From Boesenbergia rotunda (Eukaryota > Streptophyta > Magnoliopsida > Zingiberales > Zingiberaceae): a DNA stretch of 64,000 bases. A program made the translations under genes and the position numbers. Positions 1-11,670 of this stretch are shown here, piece after piece. The notes under the pieces are model-generated. The model ran no database searches, was not told the DNA's origin, and saw only the letters and a program-made list of their open reading frames with translations. The stretch lies in NCBI GenBank assembly GCA_024364735.1, contig JAGFNQ010006458.1, forward strand, positions 34,417 to 98,416, in the 5' to 3' direction. Every line of letters starts with the position of its first letter. Within the stretch, counting starts at the first letter, position 1.

Positions 1-1000
1 CTAGGACATACGTGCCCGACCAAGTAACCAAAACCCTAATACCCTGCGGTACAGCCTCTGCCCGGGGTACTTAGGCTTGGTCTAGGACATGCGCGCCCGA
101 TCAAGTAACCAAAACCCTAATACCCTGCGGTGCAGCCTCTGCCCTGGGTACTTAGCTTGGTCTGGGACATACGCGCCCGACCAAGTAACCAAAACCCTAA
201 TACCCTGTGGTGCAGCCTCTGCCCAGGGTACTTAGGCTTGGTCTAGGACATATGCGCCCGACCAAGTAACCAAAACCCTAATACCCTGCGGTGCAGCCTC
301 TACCCGGGGTACTTAGGCTTGGTCTGGGATATACGTGCTCGACCAAGTAACCAAAACCCTAATACTCTGCGGTGCAGCCTCTGCCCAGGGTACTTAGGCT
401 TGGTCTAGGACATACACGCCCGACCAAGTAACCAAAACCCTAATACCCTGCGGTACAGCCTCTACCCGGGGTACTTAAGCTTGGTCTAGGACATACGCGC
501 CCGACCAAGTAACCAAAACCCTAATACCTTGCGGTGCAGCCTCTGCCCGGGGTACTTAGGCTTGGTTTAGGACATACGCGCCTGACCAAGTAACCAAAAC
601 TCTAATACCCTGCGGTGCAGCTTCTGCCCGGGGTACTTAGGCTTGATCTAGGACATACGCGCCCGACCAAGTAACCAAAACCTTAATACCCTGCGGTGCA
701 GCCTCTGCCCGGGGTGCTTAGGCTTGGTCTAGGACATTCGCGCCCGACCATGTAACCAAAACCCTAATACCCTGCGGTGCAGTCTCTACCCGAGGTACTT
801 AGGCTTGGTCTAGGACATACGCGCCCGACCAAGTAACCAAAACCCTAATACCTTGCGGTGCAGCCTCTGCCCGGGGTACTTAGGCTTGGTCTAGGACATA
901 CGCGCCCAACCAATTGACCAAAACACTAATGCTCCGCAGTTCAGCCTCTGCCTGGGGCACTTAGGCTTGGTCCAGGGCATGGGCACCCGACCAGGCAAAC
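1..1000. repeat. 81-bp tandem array, about 12 copies
   Basis: A unit of 80-82 bp beginning CTAGGACATACGCGCCCGAC and ending with GGGGTACTTAGGCTTGGT recurs head to tail from the left edge (unit starts at 1, 82, 162, 243 and onward). Copies are roughly 90-95% alike until about 900, where they decay. The array enters from outside the window, so its full length is unknown. It lies next to retroelement ORF remnants and probably belongs to the untranslated part of an old LTR element rather than to a centromeric satellite; that assignment is inference. Confidence 0.9.
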
Positions 1001-1200
1001 TCGGACTCTACTACTTCGCTACGCTGGGAGCTTAACCGATTTCAAAGCGAAGACAACAAGGTATACACACCTTCGGAAGAACCGACAGAACAATGAAATA
1101 TCAACGCGGGGTAGTTATATACACATGAAAAGTATCCAAAAGGAATTATTTATTCGAAGAGATACAGGAAGATATACATCTCAGTGAGTTGTTAAGACAC

Positions 1201-1510
1201 TCCGAGTAGTCCAGAATGAAGATAGATGCCTGAGGTAACACATGAGCAGCTCGGGTACTCCCTCCGAGTAGTCCAGAATGAAGATGGATGCCTGAGGTAA
1301 CACATGAGCAGCTCGGGTACTCCCTCCGAGTAGTCCAGAATGAAGATGGATGTCTAAGGTAACACATGAGCAGCTCGGGTACTCCCTCCGAGTGGTCCAG
1401 GACGAAGATGGATGCCTGAAGTAACACATGAGTGACTTAGGTACTCCCTCTGAGTAGTCTAGAATGAAGATTAATGCCTGAGGCAACACATGAGTAGCCC
1501 GGCTCCATCT
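1201..1510. repeat. 62-bp tandem array, 5 copies
   Basis: Units start with TCCGAGTAGTCCAGAATGAA at 1201, 1263, 1325, 1387 and 1449, an exact 62-bp period. Because 62 is not a multiple of 3, the long open frames seen across this stretch cycle through all frames of the repeat and are not evidence of a protein. The unit is unrelated to the 81-bp array to its left. Confidence 0.9.
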
Positions 1511-1522
1511 GGGCACCCCCGA

Positions 1523-1996
1523 TCATCGCCGTAAATAGGCAGAGGAAGGGCATGAGCCGCTGCGATTTCTCTCCGGAGCACGCGAAGGGTGCAACTCCGA
1601 GTTGTCACACTTGTGATCCGAGTTTTCACACCTGTGATCCGAGCCCAGGAACTTAGCCCGGAAGCCCCTCTCGGCTTCCTGAGAGGCAGAAGCCTCGGCT
1701 GCCCGTAAAGTATGAAGCTCAGCCTCAGCAGCCTCCACAGACCGTCTCAGCCACCTTAGCTCAGCAGACATATCATCCTGCTCAACTAAGGCCTCTTTGA
1801 GCCTCTTAGACGTGGCCCTCTCATTCGTCCGAGCCTGGATTAGATCATCCTCCAAGATAAATGAACGGTCAGCAGCCATTAAGAGTCTTGACTCCATTTG
1901 GCTCAGTAGCTCTTGCTCCCTCGCTTGGAGCTGATCTCTCTCCTGGGTCACTCGGAGAAGATCCTTGGTAACCGACATAGCCTTCTCAGACGCCAA
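1523..1996 (-). pseudogene. Retroelement coiled-coil ORF fragment
   Basis: This minus-strand open frame of 157 codons is rich in Glu, Arg, Leu, Ala and Gln over its first 110 residues, with heptad-like spacing that predicts a coiled coil. It lies downstream of another retroelement-like frame on the same strand (2240-2567) and next to tandem repeats. The composition resembles the C-terminal coiled-coil half of plant 'putative gypsy type transposon' proteins (Transposase_28 / PF04195), but no diagnostic motif is visible. I read it as part of a decayed LTR element that predates insertion of C2. It could also be a chance long frame, though the composition argues against that. Confidence 0.45.
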
Positions 1997-2239
1997 CCAC
2001 TCTCTGTGCCGAGAAGTCTGTAGGGCCTGCTCCTAATCCTGCACGAGTTTCCGCAGGTGCTCGGCTTCCTCACGCAGGGTTTTGCTTACGTCAGCCTGCG
2101 TCACTCCTGCCTGACGCTCGAGATCAGCCGCAGCCTCTGCCTGTAGGCTCGATGGAGTAGGGCCTCCACCTGAGGCCCAGAGTACCAACCTGGGCCAATT
2201 GCTAGGCAGTCCTCAGCCGCCTACCAACGTACCGAGAGG

Positions 2240-2567
2240 TTAACGGTCGAGTGGGGAAAACATACAAGGCCATAGGATAAATCGCACCTTCAAGAGTGTC
2301 TCCCGAAGATCGGCTAGCACTTCGGCCGATGCCAACACGACCACCTCATCTAAAGTGCAGGGTAGATTGCCCCACCCCTCTTGCGGCGGTGAATTCGGGT
2401 GAGGGGGAAGTCGGTGCATGGCTGGAGTTTCCCGTGGCACGGTGGGAGGGCCGGAATCATCCCCCTCAGAGCTAGAAGTCTCCTCCAACAAAGCCCCCTC
2501 GGTCGGAGTCTCCTTTAATTGCATCGGAGGGGAAGATTGCAAAGAGGCCTCCAACACTGCATGTAAC
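2240..2567 (-). pseudogene. Retroelement ORF fragment cut by an LTR
   Basis: The minus-strand frame is acidic and rich in Pro, Ser, Thr and Glu, and continues without a stop into the LTR that begins at 2568. Residues read from the LTR side are therefore artefactual, and only about 109 codons belong to the host element. The frame was interrupted when C2 inserted. Together with 1523-1996 it probably formed one ORF of a retroelement. No catalytic motif is visible. Confidence 0.35.
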
Positions 2568-3942
2568 TGTTGGATCGAGAAAACACGATAGAGGGGGGGT
2601 GAATATCGTGAAAACTTTTTCGGATAAGATTGAGAGAAATTACGCAGCGGAAATAAAAACAAACATAGCAGAAGAACACAAGCACTTTTACTTGGTTTGG
2701 AGTCGCGGTCGGCTCCTACTACAAGGCCCATGGTCCTTGATCGTTTACTTCGGACAATTCTATATGTGCGCAAAGGTTTACAGGAATTGTTACAATAGTA
2801 GTGCAGTAAATAAACAATTATACTCTTCGTTACCGACGCACGATGTGGATCGTACTTCGGAGTAGAGGGTCGTCGTCGGCGCTAGAATGTTGAGCATTGA
2901 GTTTGCCGGAGCAGAGCGCTTGAACGAAGAGAGTAGAGGCGTTGGAAAAAGTGTTGTTCAAGTCTTAGGGGTCGAGCTCCTTTTATAGCAGCCCTGGGGG
3001 CGCCCTGGACGCTGGGGGCGCCTAACACGTGCCTTTGGATCCGAGAAATATCATCCGCAGCTCGGTCAGCGCTTATCCCTCCAGAATCGGCCTCGGAGCT
3101 AACGGGGGCACCCGGGACACTAGGGGTGCCCCGGTTGACTTGGTCTACTGGCTTCGTGGCTGAGTTTGCTTCGATCATAGTTTGGCTTGGACCCAGGGCG
3201 CCCGAGACACCCAGGGCGCCCGAGACATCCAGGGCGCCCGGGACCTTCAGGGCGCCAGGGACCATCAGGGCACCTGACCCAGTGAGCTTTCGAAGCGATT
3301 CTTGCTTAACTGCTCTTTTGGCTTTGACCTTGGGCGCCCGGGACCTCCCGGGAGCCTAACCCAGTTGCTGCCCCTCTCCATTGAGGCGTTCTGAGTTACA
3401 AAAACACACTCCTTCGGTCCTTGCATTCAAGCTTAGTACCAACACAAACAAGGCAAGAATATACGTTAGTTTTTATAGTCGTAGTTGTCTTGGTTCTGAC
3501 TTTTGGTCTCCCACATGGAACCCTAGGTCGAACCGACGCCTACTGTTCCCTCGACAGGGAACGCGTCCTCACCTACTCCTCTCAGGAGAGTTTACCTTTT
3601 GCCAACTAGCTCTTCTGGTTGGACTTTTGCCCAGCAGTCCTTCGCCAGGTGCCTAGCAGCCCTTCGCCAGGTCTTCGGTACCAAGCAGTCCTTCGCCAGG
3701 TACCTAGCAGCCCTTCGCCAGGTCTTAGACTCCTAGCAGCCCTTCTCTAGGTGCCCAACAACCCTTCGCCAGGTCTTAGGGTTTCGATGCCTAGCAGTCC
3801 TTCGCTAGGTGACCAGCAGCCCTTCGCCAGGACTTCTTTCTGCACACTTAGTGAACACATTAGACAAAAATAACATCTTAACTTTTGAACCCTTTGCCAT
3901 TATCAAAACCCAGGTTCGACTTAGGTGCTGCCTACACCAACA
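2568..3942 (-). repeat. C2 3' LTR
   Basis: The LTR begins TGTTGGATCGAG and ends CACCAACA, giving TGTTGG/CCAACA terminal inverted repeats. On the minus strand it holds a minisatellite of CCAGGTGCCTAG-like units (about 3630-3830), a cluster of GGCGCCC/GGGCGCC palindromes (about 3000-3350) and a TATAAAA box (2987-2981). Immediately inside, at 3943 onward, the minus strand reads AAAAAGGGGGAGAT, the polypurine tract, which shows that this is the 3' LTR. Confidence 0.88.
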
Positions 3943-4587
3943 ATCTCCCCCTTTTTGATTTATGGCAACCCGGTTCAAAAAGTTAAGTTTAAACCAAAAG
4001 CAGGTAAAATGCTAATTTAATTTCCTCCCCCTGGAAGGAATCTCCCCCTAGGTTTTTCAAAGGTTCGCGGGGTTTTTAAAAGTTTCTAAGTCTAAAAGAG
4101 AAATGATTTTTCAATACTTAGAACATTTTAAAAAATGTAAGTTAGAAAATATTTTCCAAAAAAAATATTTTGGGTTGGGCACTTGAAAAATTTACACTTA
4201 GAAAATTTTCAAGTAAATACTTAGTTTTTTGCACTTTAGAAAATTTTCTAATCTTCTTCTGAAGTTTTTAATACTTAGAAAAACTGAAAGAAAATTTCTA
4301 CCATATTTTTGAGTTGTGAAAAAAATTTTCCAATCTCTTTAGTACTTTAGAAAGTTTTCAAGGAAAAATTAATACTTAGAACCTTTTCTATTAGAGAAGT
4401 TTAAGATAAGTACTTAGAGAAATTTTGAAAATAGTTTGAGTCAAGTACTTAGAAATAATTTTGAAAATAGCTTAAGTTAAGTACTTAGAAATAATTTTGA
4501 AAATAGCTTAAGTACTTAGAAATAATTTTAAAAATAGCTTAAGTCAAGTACTTAGAAATAATTTAATGCAATTGACTTAAGGGATTT
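3943..4587 (-). repeat. C2 AT-rich untranslated tail with short tandem repeats
   Basis: The stretch has no coding potential. It is dominated by runs such as CTTAGAAAATTTT, and between about 4400 and 4565 a 36-37 bp unit containing TACTTAGAAATAATTTTGAA is repeated about four times. The same style of sequence fills 44825-47110 in another copy of the family, so it is a family trait rather than random low complexity. Confidence 0.7.
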
Positions 4588-6136
4588 TGTTGGATCGAGA
4601 AAACCGATAGAGGGGGGGTGAATATCAGAAATCGTTCGGATTTTCGTAAAGAGCACGTACGCAGCGGAAATAAAATAAAAACAATCACAGCACAAAGACA
4701 CAGTCGATTTACTTAGTTCGGAGCCTGTGTCGACTCCTACTCCAAGGCCCACGGTCGTTGACCGTTTACTTTGGGCAATTCTATATACGCGCAAATCAGT
4801 TTACAATAATTTATTACAAGTAAGTGCACTAACAAAAAAAATTCGATCTTCGTTACCGACGTCCGGAGTGGATTGACTCTTTCGGGGCAGCGGGACGTCG
4901 TCGGCTCGAGTTGGAGTGTTTCCGGAGCAAGGCACGAGCGTAGAAGATCTTTGGGGCATTGAGAGAACAGTTGTTTTGAAGCCTTGGTCGAAGGCCCTTT
5001 ATATAGGGCCAGGGGGCGCCCGGGACGTCGGGGGCGCCCCCCACGTGGCCTCTGATCCGCAGAGCTCTTGGTTAGCGTCTATCCTCTGGATCCACTTTGA
5101 CCGGGGCGCCCGGAGCGCTCGGGGCGCCCGCATTGACCGAGTCAAAGTCCTATCTCCTTGGCTTCGAGGGGTTCGGGTTCGATGTTGCGCATGGGGGCGC
5201 CCGCAGCGCAGGGGGCGCCCGGGAGCAGCGGGGGTGCCCGGGAGCACGGGGGCGCCCGGCCCAGCATGTATTCGAACTCCTTTTTTTTCTTTACTTGTTT
5301 TGTATGGCCCTTGGGGGCGCTCGGGACACTTCGGGCGCCCTACTCAGCCTTTGCCTCTCTCCTTTGAGGCTTTCTGAGCTGCAGACACACATTCCTTCGG
5401 TGCTGCATCCAGGGTTAGTCCAAAACACAATTCAACAATAAAATATTTATTTATACAGCCTTAGCTATCTTGGTTCTGACTTTGGTCTCCAAAATGGAGT
5501 CCTAGGTCGAACCTACGCCTACTGTTCCCTCGACGGGGAACGCGTCCTCACCTACTCCTCTCGGGAGAATTTACCTGATGCCAACCGTTCTTCTAGTTGG
5601 ACTTTTGCCTGACGGTCCTTTGTCAGGTCTTGTAAACTGGCAGTCCTTCGCCAGTTGCCTAGCTGTCCTTCACTAGGGCTTCAGTCCCAGGCTGTCCTTC
5701 GCCTGGAGCCAAGCAGTCCTTCGCTAGGGCTTCAGTCCCAGGCTGTCCTTCGCCTGGCGCCTAGCAGTCCTTCGCTAGGGCTTGGATGCTGGCAGTCCTT
5801 CGCCAGTTGCCTAGCAGTCCTTCGCTAGGGCTTGGATGCTGGCAGTCCTTCGCCAGTTGCCTAGCAGTCCTTCGCTAGGGCTTGGATATTGGCAGTCCTT
5901 CGCTAGGTGCCTAGCAGTCCTTCCCTAGGGCTTGGGTACTGGCAGTCCTTCGCCAGGTGCCTAGCAGTCCTTCGCTAGGGCTTGGGTACTGGCAGTCCTT
6001 CGTCAGGTGCCTAGCAGTCCTTCGCTAGGGCTTTTTCTGCACACTCAGTGAACAACGTTAGATCACAAATAAACTTAACTTTGAATCCTTTGCCAATATC
6101 AAAACCAGGTTCGATATGGTGCTTTCTGCACCAACA
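4588..6136 (-). mobile_element. Solo LTR, C family, TSD GATTT
   Basis: A single LTR of 1549 bp (TGTTGGATCGAG to GCACCAACA) is flanked on both sides by GATTT (4583-4587 and 6137-6141). No PBS or polypurine tract adjoins it, so it is a solo LTR left by LTR-LTR recombination. On the minus strand it has the palindrome cluster (about 5020-5340), a TATATAAAGG box near 4995-5005, and a long array of units related to GCAGTCCTTCGCCAGGTGCC (about 5610-6030). It inserted into C2, a member of its own family. Confidence 0.9.
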
Positions 6137-6141
6137 GATTT

Positions 6142-6995
6142 TACTTTTTGAAATTTTACTTTTTGAAAAAGGAGATAAATAAAGTTTTAAATTTTGAAAA
6201 AAAATTTTAAACCTTCTCTCCTTTCCAATCTCTCCCCCTTTGCCATATATCAAAAAAAAAAACAATATAGTAAAACAATATAGCAAAAGAAGTAAGGTGC
6301 TATACTGAACTAATTCGAGGTATAAACTGGACCAAATCAATTTGAATTATCTCTTTTGGGTCATGTCTAACCCAATTAGCTACTTACTAACTGTTATAAA
6401 CAGTAGCTTTCGCTAGGGTTAATCAAGTTAAGTGTTCTGATCAAGTTAGATTTTCTAAGCTTGACACTTAACTTGATTACTGTTGATTGATATTTAGTGC
6501 CTCAATTATTGCAGATGCACAGATTTAAGCATCTTGAATCAAGGCAAAGACCTAAGCATCTCAACCCACTCTAGGTGATCAATCAAAAGCACCCTAAGGT
6601 GCTTGTGAGATGCTGGCTTCTAGATCTATAGGTGCATGCAGTTCTAGGGTTAGGGCCTAGGCTAAGTCCATTTTATGAAAAAACCCTAGTTTTGAAGGGG
6701 GTAATTTTTTGAAAACTAAGTCGAAAAAATTGTTTTAAAAATGCACAAAGAAAATGATTTTTAAATTAAGTAGGAACTGATAAGTAATAAAACAATTTTA
6801 CCAAAACAGAAGTAGAGCAAATCTATTCTACTAAGCATAGTAACTGATAAGGATCAGATAATCAAGAAAGTAACTAGCAACTAGATAAGTCAGCTAGTCA
6901 AAGCGAGGACCAGCATAGTCACACCACAGTCAAATACAAGTCAACCCTACTGAGTAGGGGTAGTCAACCAGTCAATAGTACAATATCAATCTGAA
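6142..6995 (-). other. C2 internal non-coding DNA
   Basis: This AT-rich stretch lies between the accessory ORF and the solo-LTR insertion. It includes AAAGGGGGAGA-like tracts near 6230 on the minus strand, which resemble extra polypurine tracts. No convincing ORF, RNA gene or other element was recognised. The 109-codon open frame at 6011-6340 straddles an LTR boundary and is not a gene. Confidence 0.5.
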
Positions 6996-7444
6996 CTAAG
7001 AGGAAGGACCGGGATGATCAGATGAGCTGGGCTGCCAGGATCGAAATAACGACATCATTTCATTATACCGTGCGTCGCTAGTCTCTCGATCGGCTTTGCG
7101 GGCATCCATATACTCTGCGTGATTGGCTTCTACTTCTTCCCTGAGACTGTGTACCTCTGTCTGAAGTAAAGCTAGCCTCTCGTCAGTCGTTAGAGGTGGG
7201 GGCTCGTCCATCTTCTCTCGAATCTCGGCCACCAAATCTGCAACATCGACCTCTATCTCCTCATCAGAGTCGATCTGGGGTCCAGCTCGCTGACGTCTCC
7301 ATGATAAAACCCCGGTACCCGAGACCTCTATGCCCGCTAGGGAAAAGTTTCTAAAACCTATTTCATCAAATTCGGTCATTGCGGTCATCTCTCCATCGGT
7401 GATATTACGACCATGATGATGAAGAATAGAGGTGATGATATGGC
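6996..7444 (-). pseudogene. C2 accessory ORF, C-terminal piece
   Basis: This is the last of three pieces of one minus-strand ORF. It contains a conserved-looking start (YCHIITSILHHHG), an acidic stretch, a coiled coil of about 60 residues and a Ser/Pro-rich tail before the stop. The arrangement resembles the C-terminal part of the plant 'putative plant transposon protein' family (Transposase_32 / PF20167). The frame joins that of the piece at 16443-16912 once the gypsy LTR at 7450-16437 and one copy of its AGTAA duplication are set aside. The family's function is unknown; a structural or nucleic-acid-binding role in the retroelement is only a guess. Confidence 0.55.
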
Positions 7445-7554
7445 AGTAATGTAACACCCCAAATTTGTCAATGTAAAATCATGACAATGTATGAAAATGG
7501 TTATAATGAAATGATATAAATTTCATGCAATCACATGCTATGAAATGTCATGAA

Positions 7555-7735
7555 TACATGAAATATTATATTCATGAAATATTATTATCATGAAATATTA
7601 GCATGAAATATTATATTCATGAAATATTATTATCATGAAATATTAGCATGAAATATTATATTTATGAAATATTATTATCATGAAATATTATCATGAAATA
7701 TTAGATTCATGAAGTATTATTAATATTATGAAATT
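7555..7735. repeat. AT-rich tandem repeat in gypsy LTR
   Basis: Units of about 45 bp made of ATGAAATATTATATTCATGA and ATTATTATCATGAAATATTAG recur about four times. The unit is itself palindrome-like (TCATGA, ATATTAT) and could extrude cruciforms. It lies just inside the LTR start. Confidence 0.75.
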
Positions 7736-8114
7736 CCATGATAGGCTTGGAAATGAATTATTAAGAGGTAATAAAAAAAAAGTGCAAAGTGGAGGAAGCA
7801 AGGATCGAACCTTGAACCTATCACTTGCACTAACTCCTTCCTAACCAGATGCTCTAATGGGTGTTTCGTGTTAGGAGAAGGGGAGACATGCGTGTTAAGG
7901 CTTGGGCAAAGAAGAGACATGTCTTTTCACAAGAGGTGTATAAATAAGAGTAAGAGAAGGAAGTTAGAAAGAAGTTTCTTTTTTTTCATTCTTCTTCCTC
8001 CCTTCTTCTTCTTCCTTGCCGAGCCTAGCCTTCCCCCTTCCCTTTTGAAATTTAACCCTAGGGCAATTACAAGAAGGAGAGTCCAAGAGCCATTGCTCTC
8101 TACCAAGACCAAGG

Positions 8115-8362
8115 CACTACAAGAAAAAAGTGAAACAACAACGCTTTTTCCGCGTTGTCGTTAATGCTTAAAAAGCGATGTTGATGAAGCCGTTGTAGAA
8201 AGTATATCTACGACAACGCTTTTTCCGCGTTGTGGTTTGGAGCAAAGACAACGCTTTTTTCGCGTTGTCTATTGGTTTTTAAAAAACGTTGTGGTTTGGC
8301 ACAAAGACAACGCAAAAATCGTGTTGTGTATTGTTACTTAAAAAACGTTGTCTTTTTAATAG
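8115..8362. repeat. CACTA-1 left subterminal repeats
   Basis: Several copies of ACAACGCTTTTT followed by CGCGTTGT form short hairpins (8141-8161 and 8209-8233 are clear). In CACTA elements such subterminal repeats are binding sites for the element-encoded DNA-binding protein; here that role is by analogy. The matching array at the right end occupies about 14178-14404. Confidence 0.8.
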
Positions 8363-8371
8363 GCAGTGTTT

Positions 8372-8490
8372 TTCACAATTTATAATATTCACAATTTATA
8401 AACATTTTTATTCACAATTGATAGTATTCACAATTTACAATATTCACAATTTACAAGCATTTTTATTCACAATTGATAATATTCACAATT
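8372..8490. repeat. ATTCACAATT tandem repeats in CACTA-1
   Basis: Short units of TATTCACAATTTA and TTTTTATTCACAATTGATA alternate over about 120 bp directly inside the subterminal region. The same repeat is present in CACTA-2 at about 55813-55935, so it predates the split of the two copies. Confidence 0.75.
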
Positions 8491-8618
8491 TACACTGATA
8501 ATAGTTTACAAAATTCACTTATAATACAGTGCATTATTTACAAAAGTGTTTGTATTCCATATTAAATACAAAAAATATCTCAATTCACAAGTTCTATAAA
8601 ACTTCATCATTCACAAGT

Positions 8619-10355
8619 TGACAGCAATGACTTCTTTGTTGTTTAAAATTTCTAATGTTTCAGCAGTCATTTTCTTCTGCTTTTACTCCAGAAGAAAATG
8701 TCTTCGGATCAGGAACAAGATTTCCCTGGAAATTCAACATAATATGAAAGAGAATAAGCACAAATATGCTAGCAAAAGCAAGCTAAATCATATTAAACAA
8801 TTAACCTATGCCATGGGAAGACACAGAATATTAGATTAAATCTCATTAACATTTATTTAAAGAAAAAACACCATGGATATCCAAAATACAACTGTGAATC
8901 AATTTGCAAGAAGAAATGTCATGTCATTTTGCTATCAAGCTCAGCACTATCCAATATAATTGTTGATCCCTGATCATATAAGGCTAAACATAAATAAGAT
9001 GGAATGTCATACTTAAGTCTTCTATTTTAAATTCATGTGTTTCAAGGAATTGGAGGTTGGTTCTCATTTTTAAATAATACCGTACAAGAGTCTCTTCCAC
9101 ATAGAATGCCAATCGAAATTGATGTGTTGGGTATTCAGTACCTTATACAGATGTGATGAGGGAAAAAAATTATCAAGGCTAGTACTCATTACTGTCAAAA
9201 TAGCATAACATGTTGCATCAATATTGCTACACTGCCTATTTACTAAAATTTGACGAAGTAATGTTAGGATCTGTATAAGAAAATAAACCAAAGGAATGAT
9301 GCGTGCTAAGAGAGAAATTTTTAAACAAAGAGCAGTATTAGAGAGCCTACTAGCAGGACTGAACAGAATTAGATTGTCTTTGAATTCATTGCATCATATG
9401 AGTGAATCTTGCCCAGAACCGTATCAGGAAGTATGCTACATACTACTTTACATGTGTAAACAATAACAGGAGGTTCCTCATTAGCAGACAAAAGACAGTG
9501 GTGTATTCAATTTTGTTAAATACAAAATTGAGAAAGGCAACTCTTTAACATACAAGACTCTTGACTTTTGAGAGTTGGCTACAAGAGAAAACTCTGAGCC
9601 TAACTTTCTAAATGTAATCCGATCCTGACTTACAAGTTTCAACTATGGTTACTAACACAACTATGCCACTGGATTGTCTGGAATCAACAGGACTACCACA
9701 CACTATTCCTAGTTAAAAATATAGAAAACCAATCTAATTAATGATAAATTAGATCAGAAAATGCTTAACAGGATTGAACCATATGTTCTCAATTCCCAAG
9801 GATATAATACAAAAATAATTTACTTTTCCAAATTATCAACTTTAACATTGTTAAGAGATGCAGCTAGAACTTCTCTGTGTCGGTAACTCAGTATTAAGAC
9901 ATACTAATTCATGTATGAAAATACTAATCAGAGTTGATTCCTTAGCAAAAGCAAAATTCAACCAGTATGCAAATCTACCAACTCATCATATTCTTTTGAT
10001 CCCATTCCAATTAATAAGAGTTGATCCCTTAGCAGAAGCAAAATTCAACAGGTATACAAATCTACAAACTCATCATATTCTTTTGATCCCATTCTAATTA
10101 AGCAGTTATGTTCAAGCATATGGTAAGTCCCAGTATTTGTGCAATGCTTGGAGATGGAATGCCACTTTAGAACAAACCTGATGATTTCGTGATGAAGAGG
10201 ACCAGCAATCATCTGTTCAAAATATGACAAAACAAGTGAAGGCAAACTGATTAATGAATTTGAACATTCAGGTGGGAAGACATTAACTGATGATTCACCT
10301 ATGTTTACAAAGTTGTATCCTAATGCAGCCAGTCCAGTAGAAACAAGAGCATCAG
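8619..10355 (-). pseudogene. Captured alpha-galactosidase fragments (CACTA-1)
   Basis: Three stretches encode recognisable GH27 alpha-galactosidase peptides on the minus strand, in the order of the parent protein. At 10355-10299 a 57-bp exon encodes ADALVSTGLAALGYNFVNI, with an acceptor TTTTCCAG before it and a donor GTGAAT after it. At about 8726-8679 GNLVPDPKTFSSGVKA follows an acceptor-like TTTCCAG. At 8670-8619 MTAETLEILNNKEVIAVN matches a C-terminal segment of the family. The last two are fused directly in different frames, so internal exons, including those with the catalytic Asp residues, are lost. It cannot make an enzyme. The parent family hydrolyses terminal alpha-galactose. Recognition is from remembered family motifs. 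Confidence 0.72.
9931..10104. repeat. 87-bp tandem duplication
   Basis: A unit beginning GAGTTGATTCCTTAGCA is repeated once at 10018 with few changes. It lies within the sequence shared by both CACTA copies (57372-57545 in CACTA-2), between captured alpha-galactosidase exons. The short plus-strand open frame over it is a product of the duplication. Confidence 0.75.
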
Positions 10356-10360
10356 CTGGA

Positions 10361-11670
10361 AAATGAATCCAAAAAAATAAACTAGTTAGTTACTGTACTG
10401 TTTATCAAATACTGTAATGGTTTCCATAAATCTAGAAAAATATCTCATCTAAAAAGAAAGTTGAGCACAATCATAAAGAATAGTAATGCACGCTTCAGAG
10501 TTGTGGCATATTGTATAGTTGATGTAAAGAGTTTGCTCAACAAAAAAATCTCTCTCATCAATAACTACATTATCTAGTTCATGACAGAAAGGAAACAGAA
10601 CTTTGCCGAATGTGATTTCTATAGGAAAACTACAGAACTCTATCTAAGAATGATGTTGAATGTGAATATTATGTCTAATTCCCTGCCTCTTCTTCTTTAT
10701 CCATCCTCCTCTAATCCTCTCCTTACTCTTTTTCCCCTTCTTGAATTTTTTATCGACACCATCTCATACATACATTATGTTGATTTCGTCTAGCTAGATA
10801 TCAATGACTGACCCAAATGAAATTTTAAACCTTGCAAACTACAAAAAGGTAAAAACTAAGCATATAAATTCCAAATTCGCATAAACAAATAGATATGCAA
10901 TTAAATCACCCAGACTTGGTTACTAAAGAGGTTCCTCTTACAAGAAACTGTATCTAGGTACACTATCTACGATTTTCAGACACAAGTACGATTTTCAATT
11001 TCATAAGCCATTGTAAGTGAGCCCTTGTTTCACACTTCATTGTGCTTCCTTCTAGGCTTCATTAGTTAGTCTACACCAAGGCAGGCCTAAAATCTGAATA
11101 CCAATTATGCTTAACTCTTAAGCAAGCTTAACAATTTGTAGCTATATCTTAAACTACACTCTAACTAATCAAAAATTACATTTCCTCAAGTCAAATAGCT
11201 AAGAATAATTAACAGATAAAAATTAAATGGATAGGCAAATAGCTGGCACAAAATTCTCAAGTCAAAACTAATAGTAACTTACCTCACCTACGCGTATAGA
11301 ACTTGATTAGCCCATAACTCACAGTGAAGAACTTGATTAGCCGGCCAGAGAACATTTGATTAGCCGGCCAGAAAAAAATATGTTTTCTTAGTTGGGCAAC
11401 TTGTTCTTATTCAAGAATTTAATAATATTATGGGATCCTAACCGTAGATTCAAAATGAGCCTATGTCGGTCTAACAAAAAGTTTATTTTTTTCTCAAAAA
11501 TTGCAACTGAATTCAAAACATTTTTAACGACCCATAGAAATTAAAAACATATAGAATCTTTAAACTTTAAAATTTAAAATGAGATTTCCAAATTGATCCA
11601 CAAATTTCGAACTCAGTCAAAGAAATTATGGCAGCTATGATATCGGTGAAAAGTCAAGACTTAAAAATAC
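10361..11670 (-). other. CACTA-1 unannotated interior
   Basis: Up to 11354 this stretch is shared almost base for base with CACTA-2, apart from a roughly 30-bp deletion near 10990. After 11354 it is unique to CACTA-1. It is AT-rich and intron-like, and I recognise no exon in it. The 70-codon plus-strand frame at 10581 is conserved in CACTA-2 but has no family resemblance. Confidence 0.45.

Noticed and set aside
1..1000. CRISPR-like regular repeats
   Set aside because: The whole 81-bp unit repeats with no unique spacers and the context is a plant retroelement, so it is a tandem array.
1146..1516. Overlapping minus-strand ORFs with repeated peptides
   Set aside because: They are translations of the 62-bp tandem repeat in two frames; the period is not a multiple of three.
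2599..2865. Plus-strand ORF repeated at 28854-29273
   Set aside because: It lies in the antisense strand of a C-family LTR; the reading frame length differs between copies and it contains no domain.
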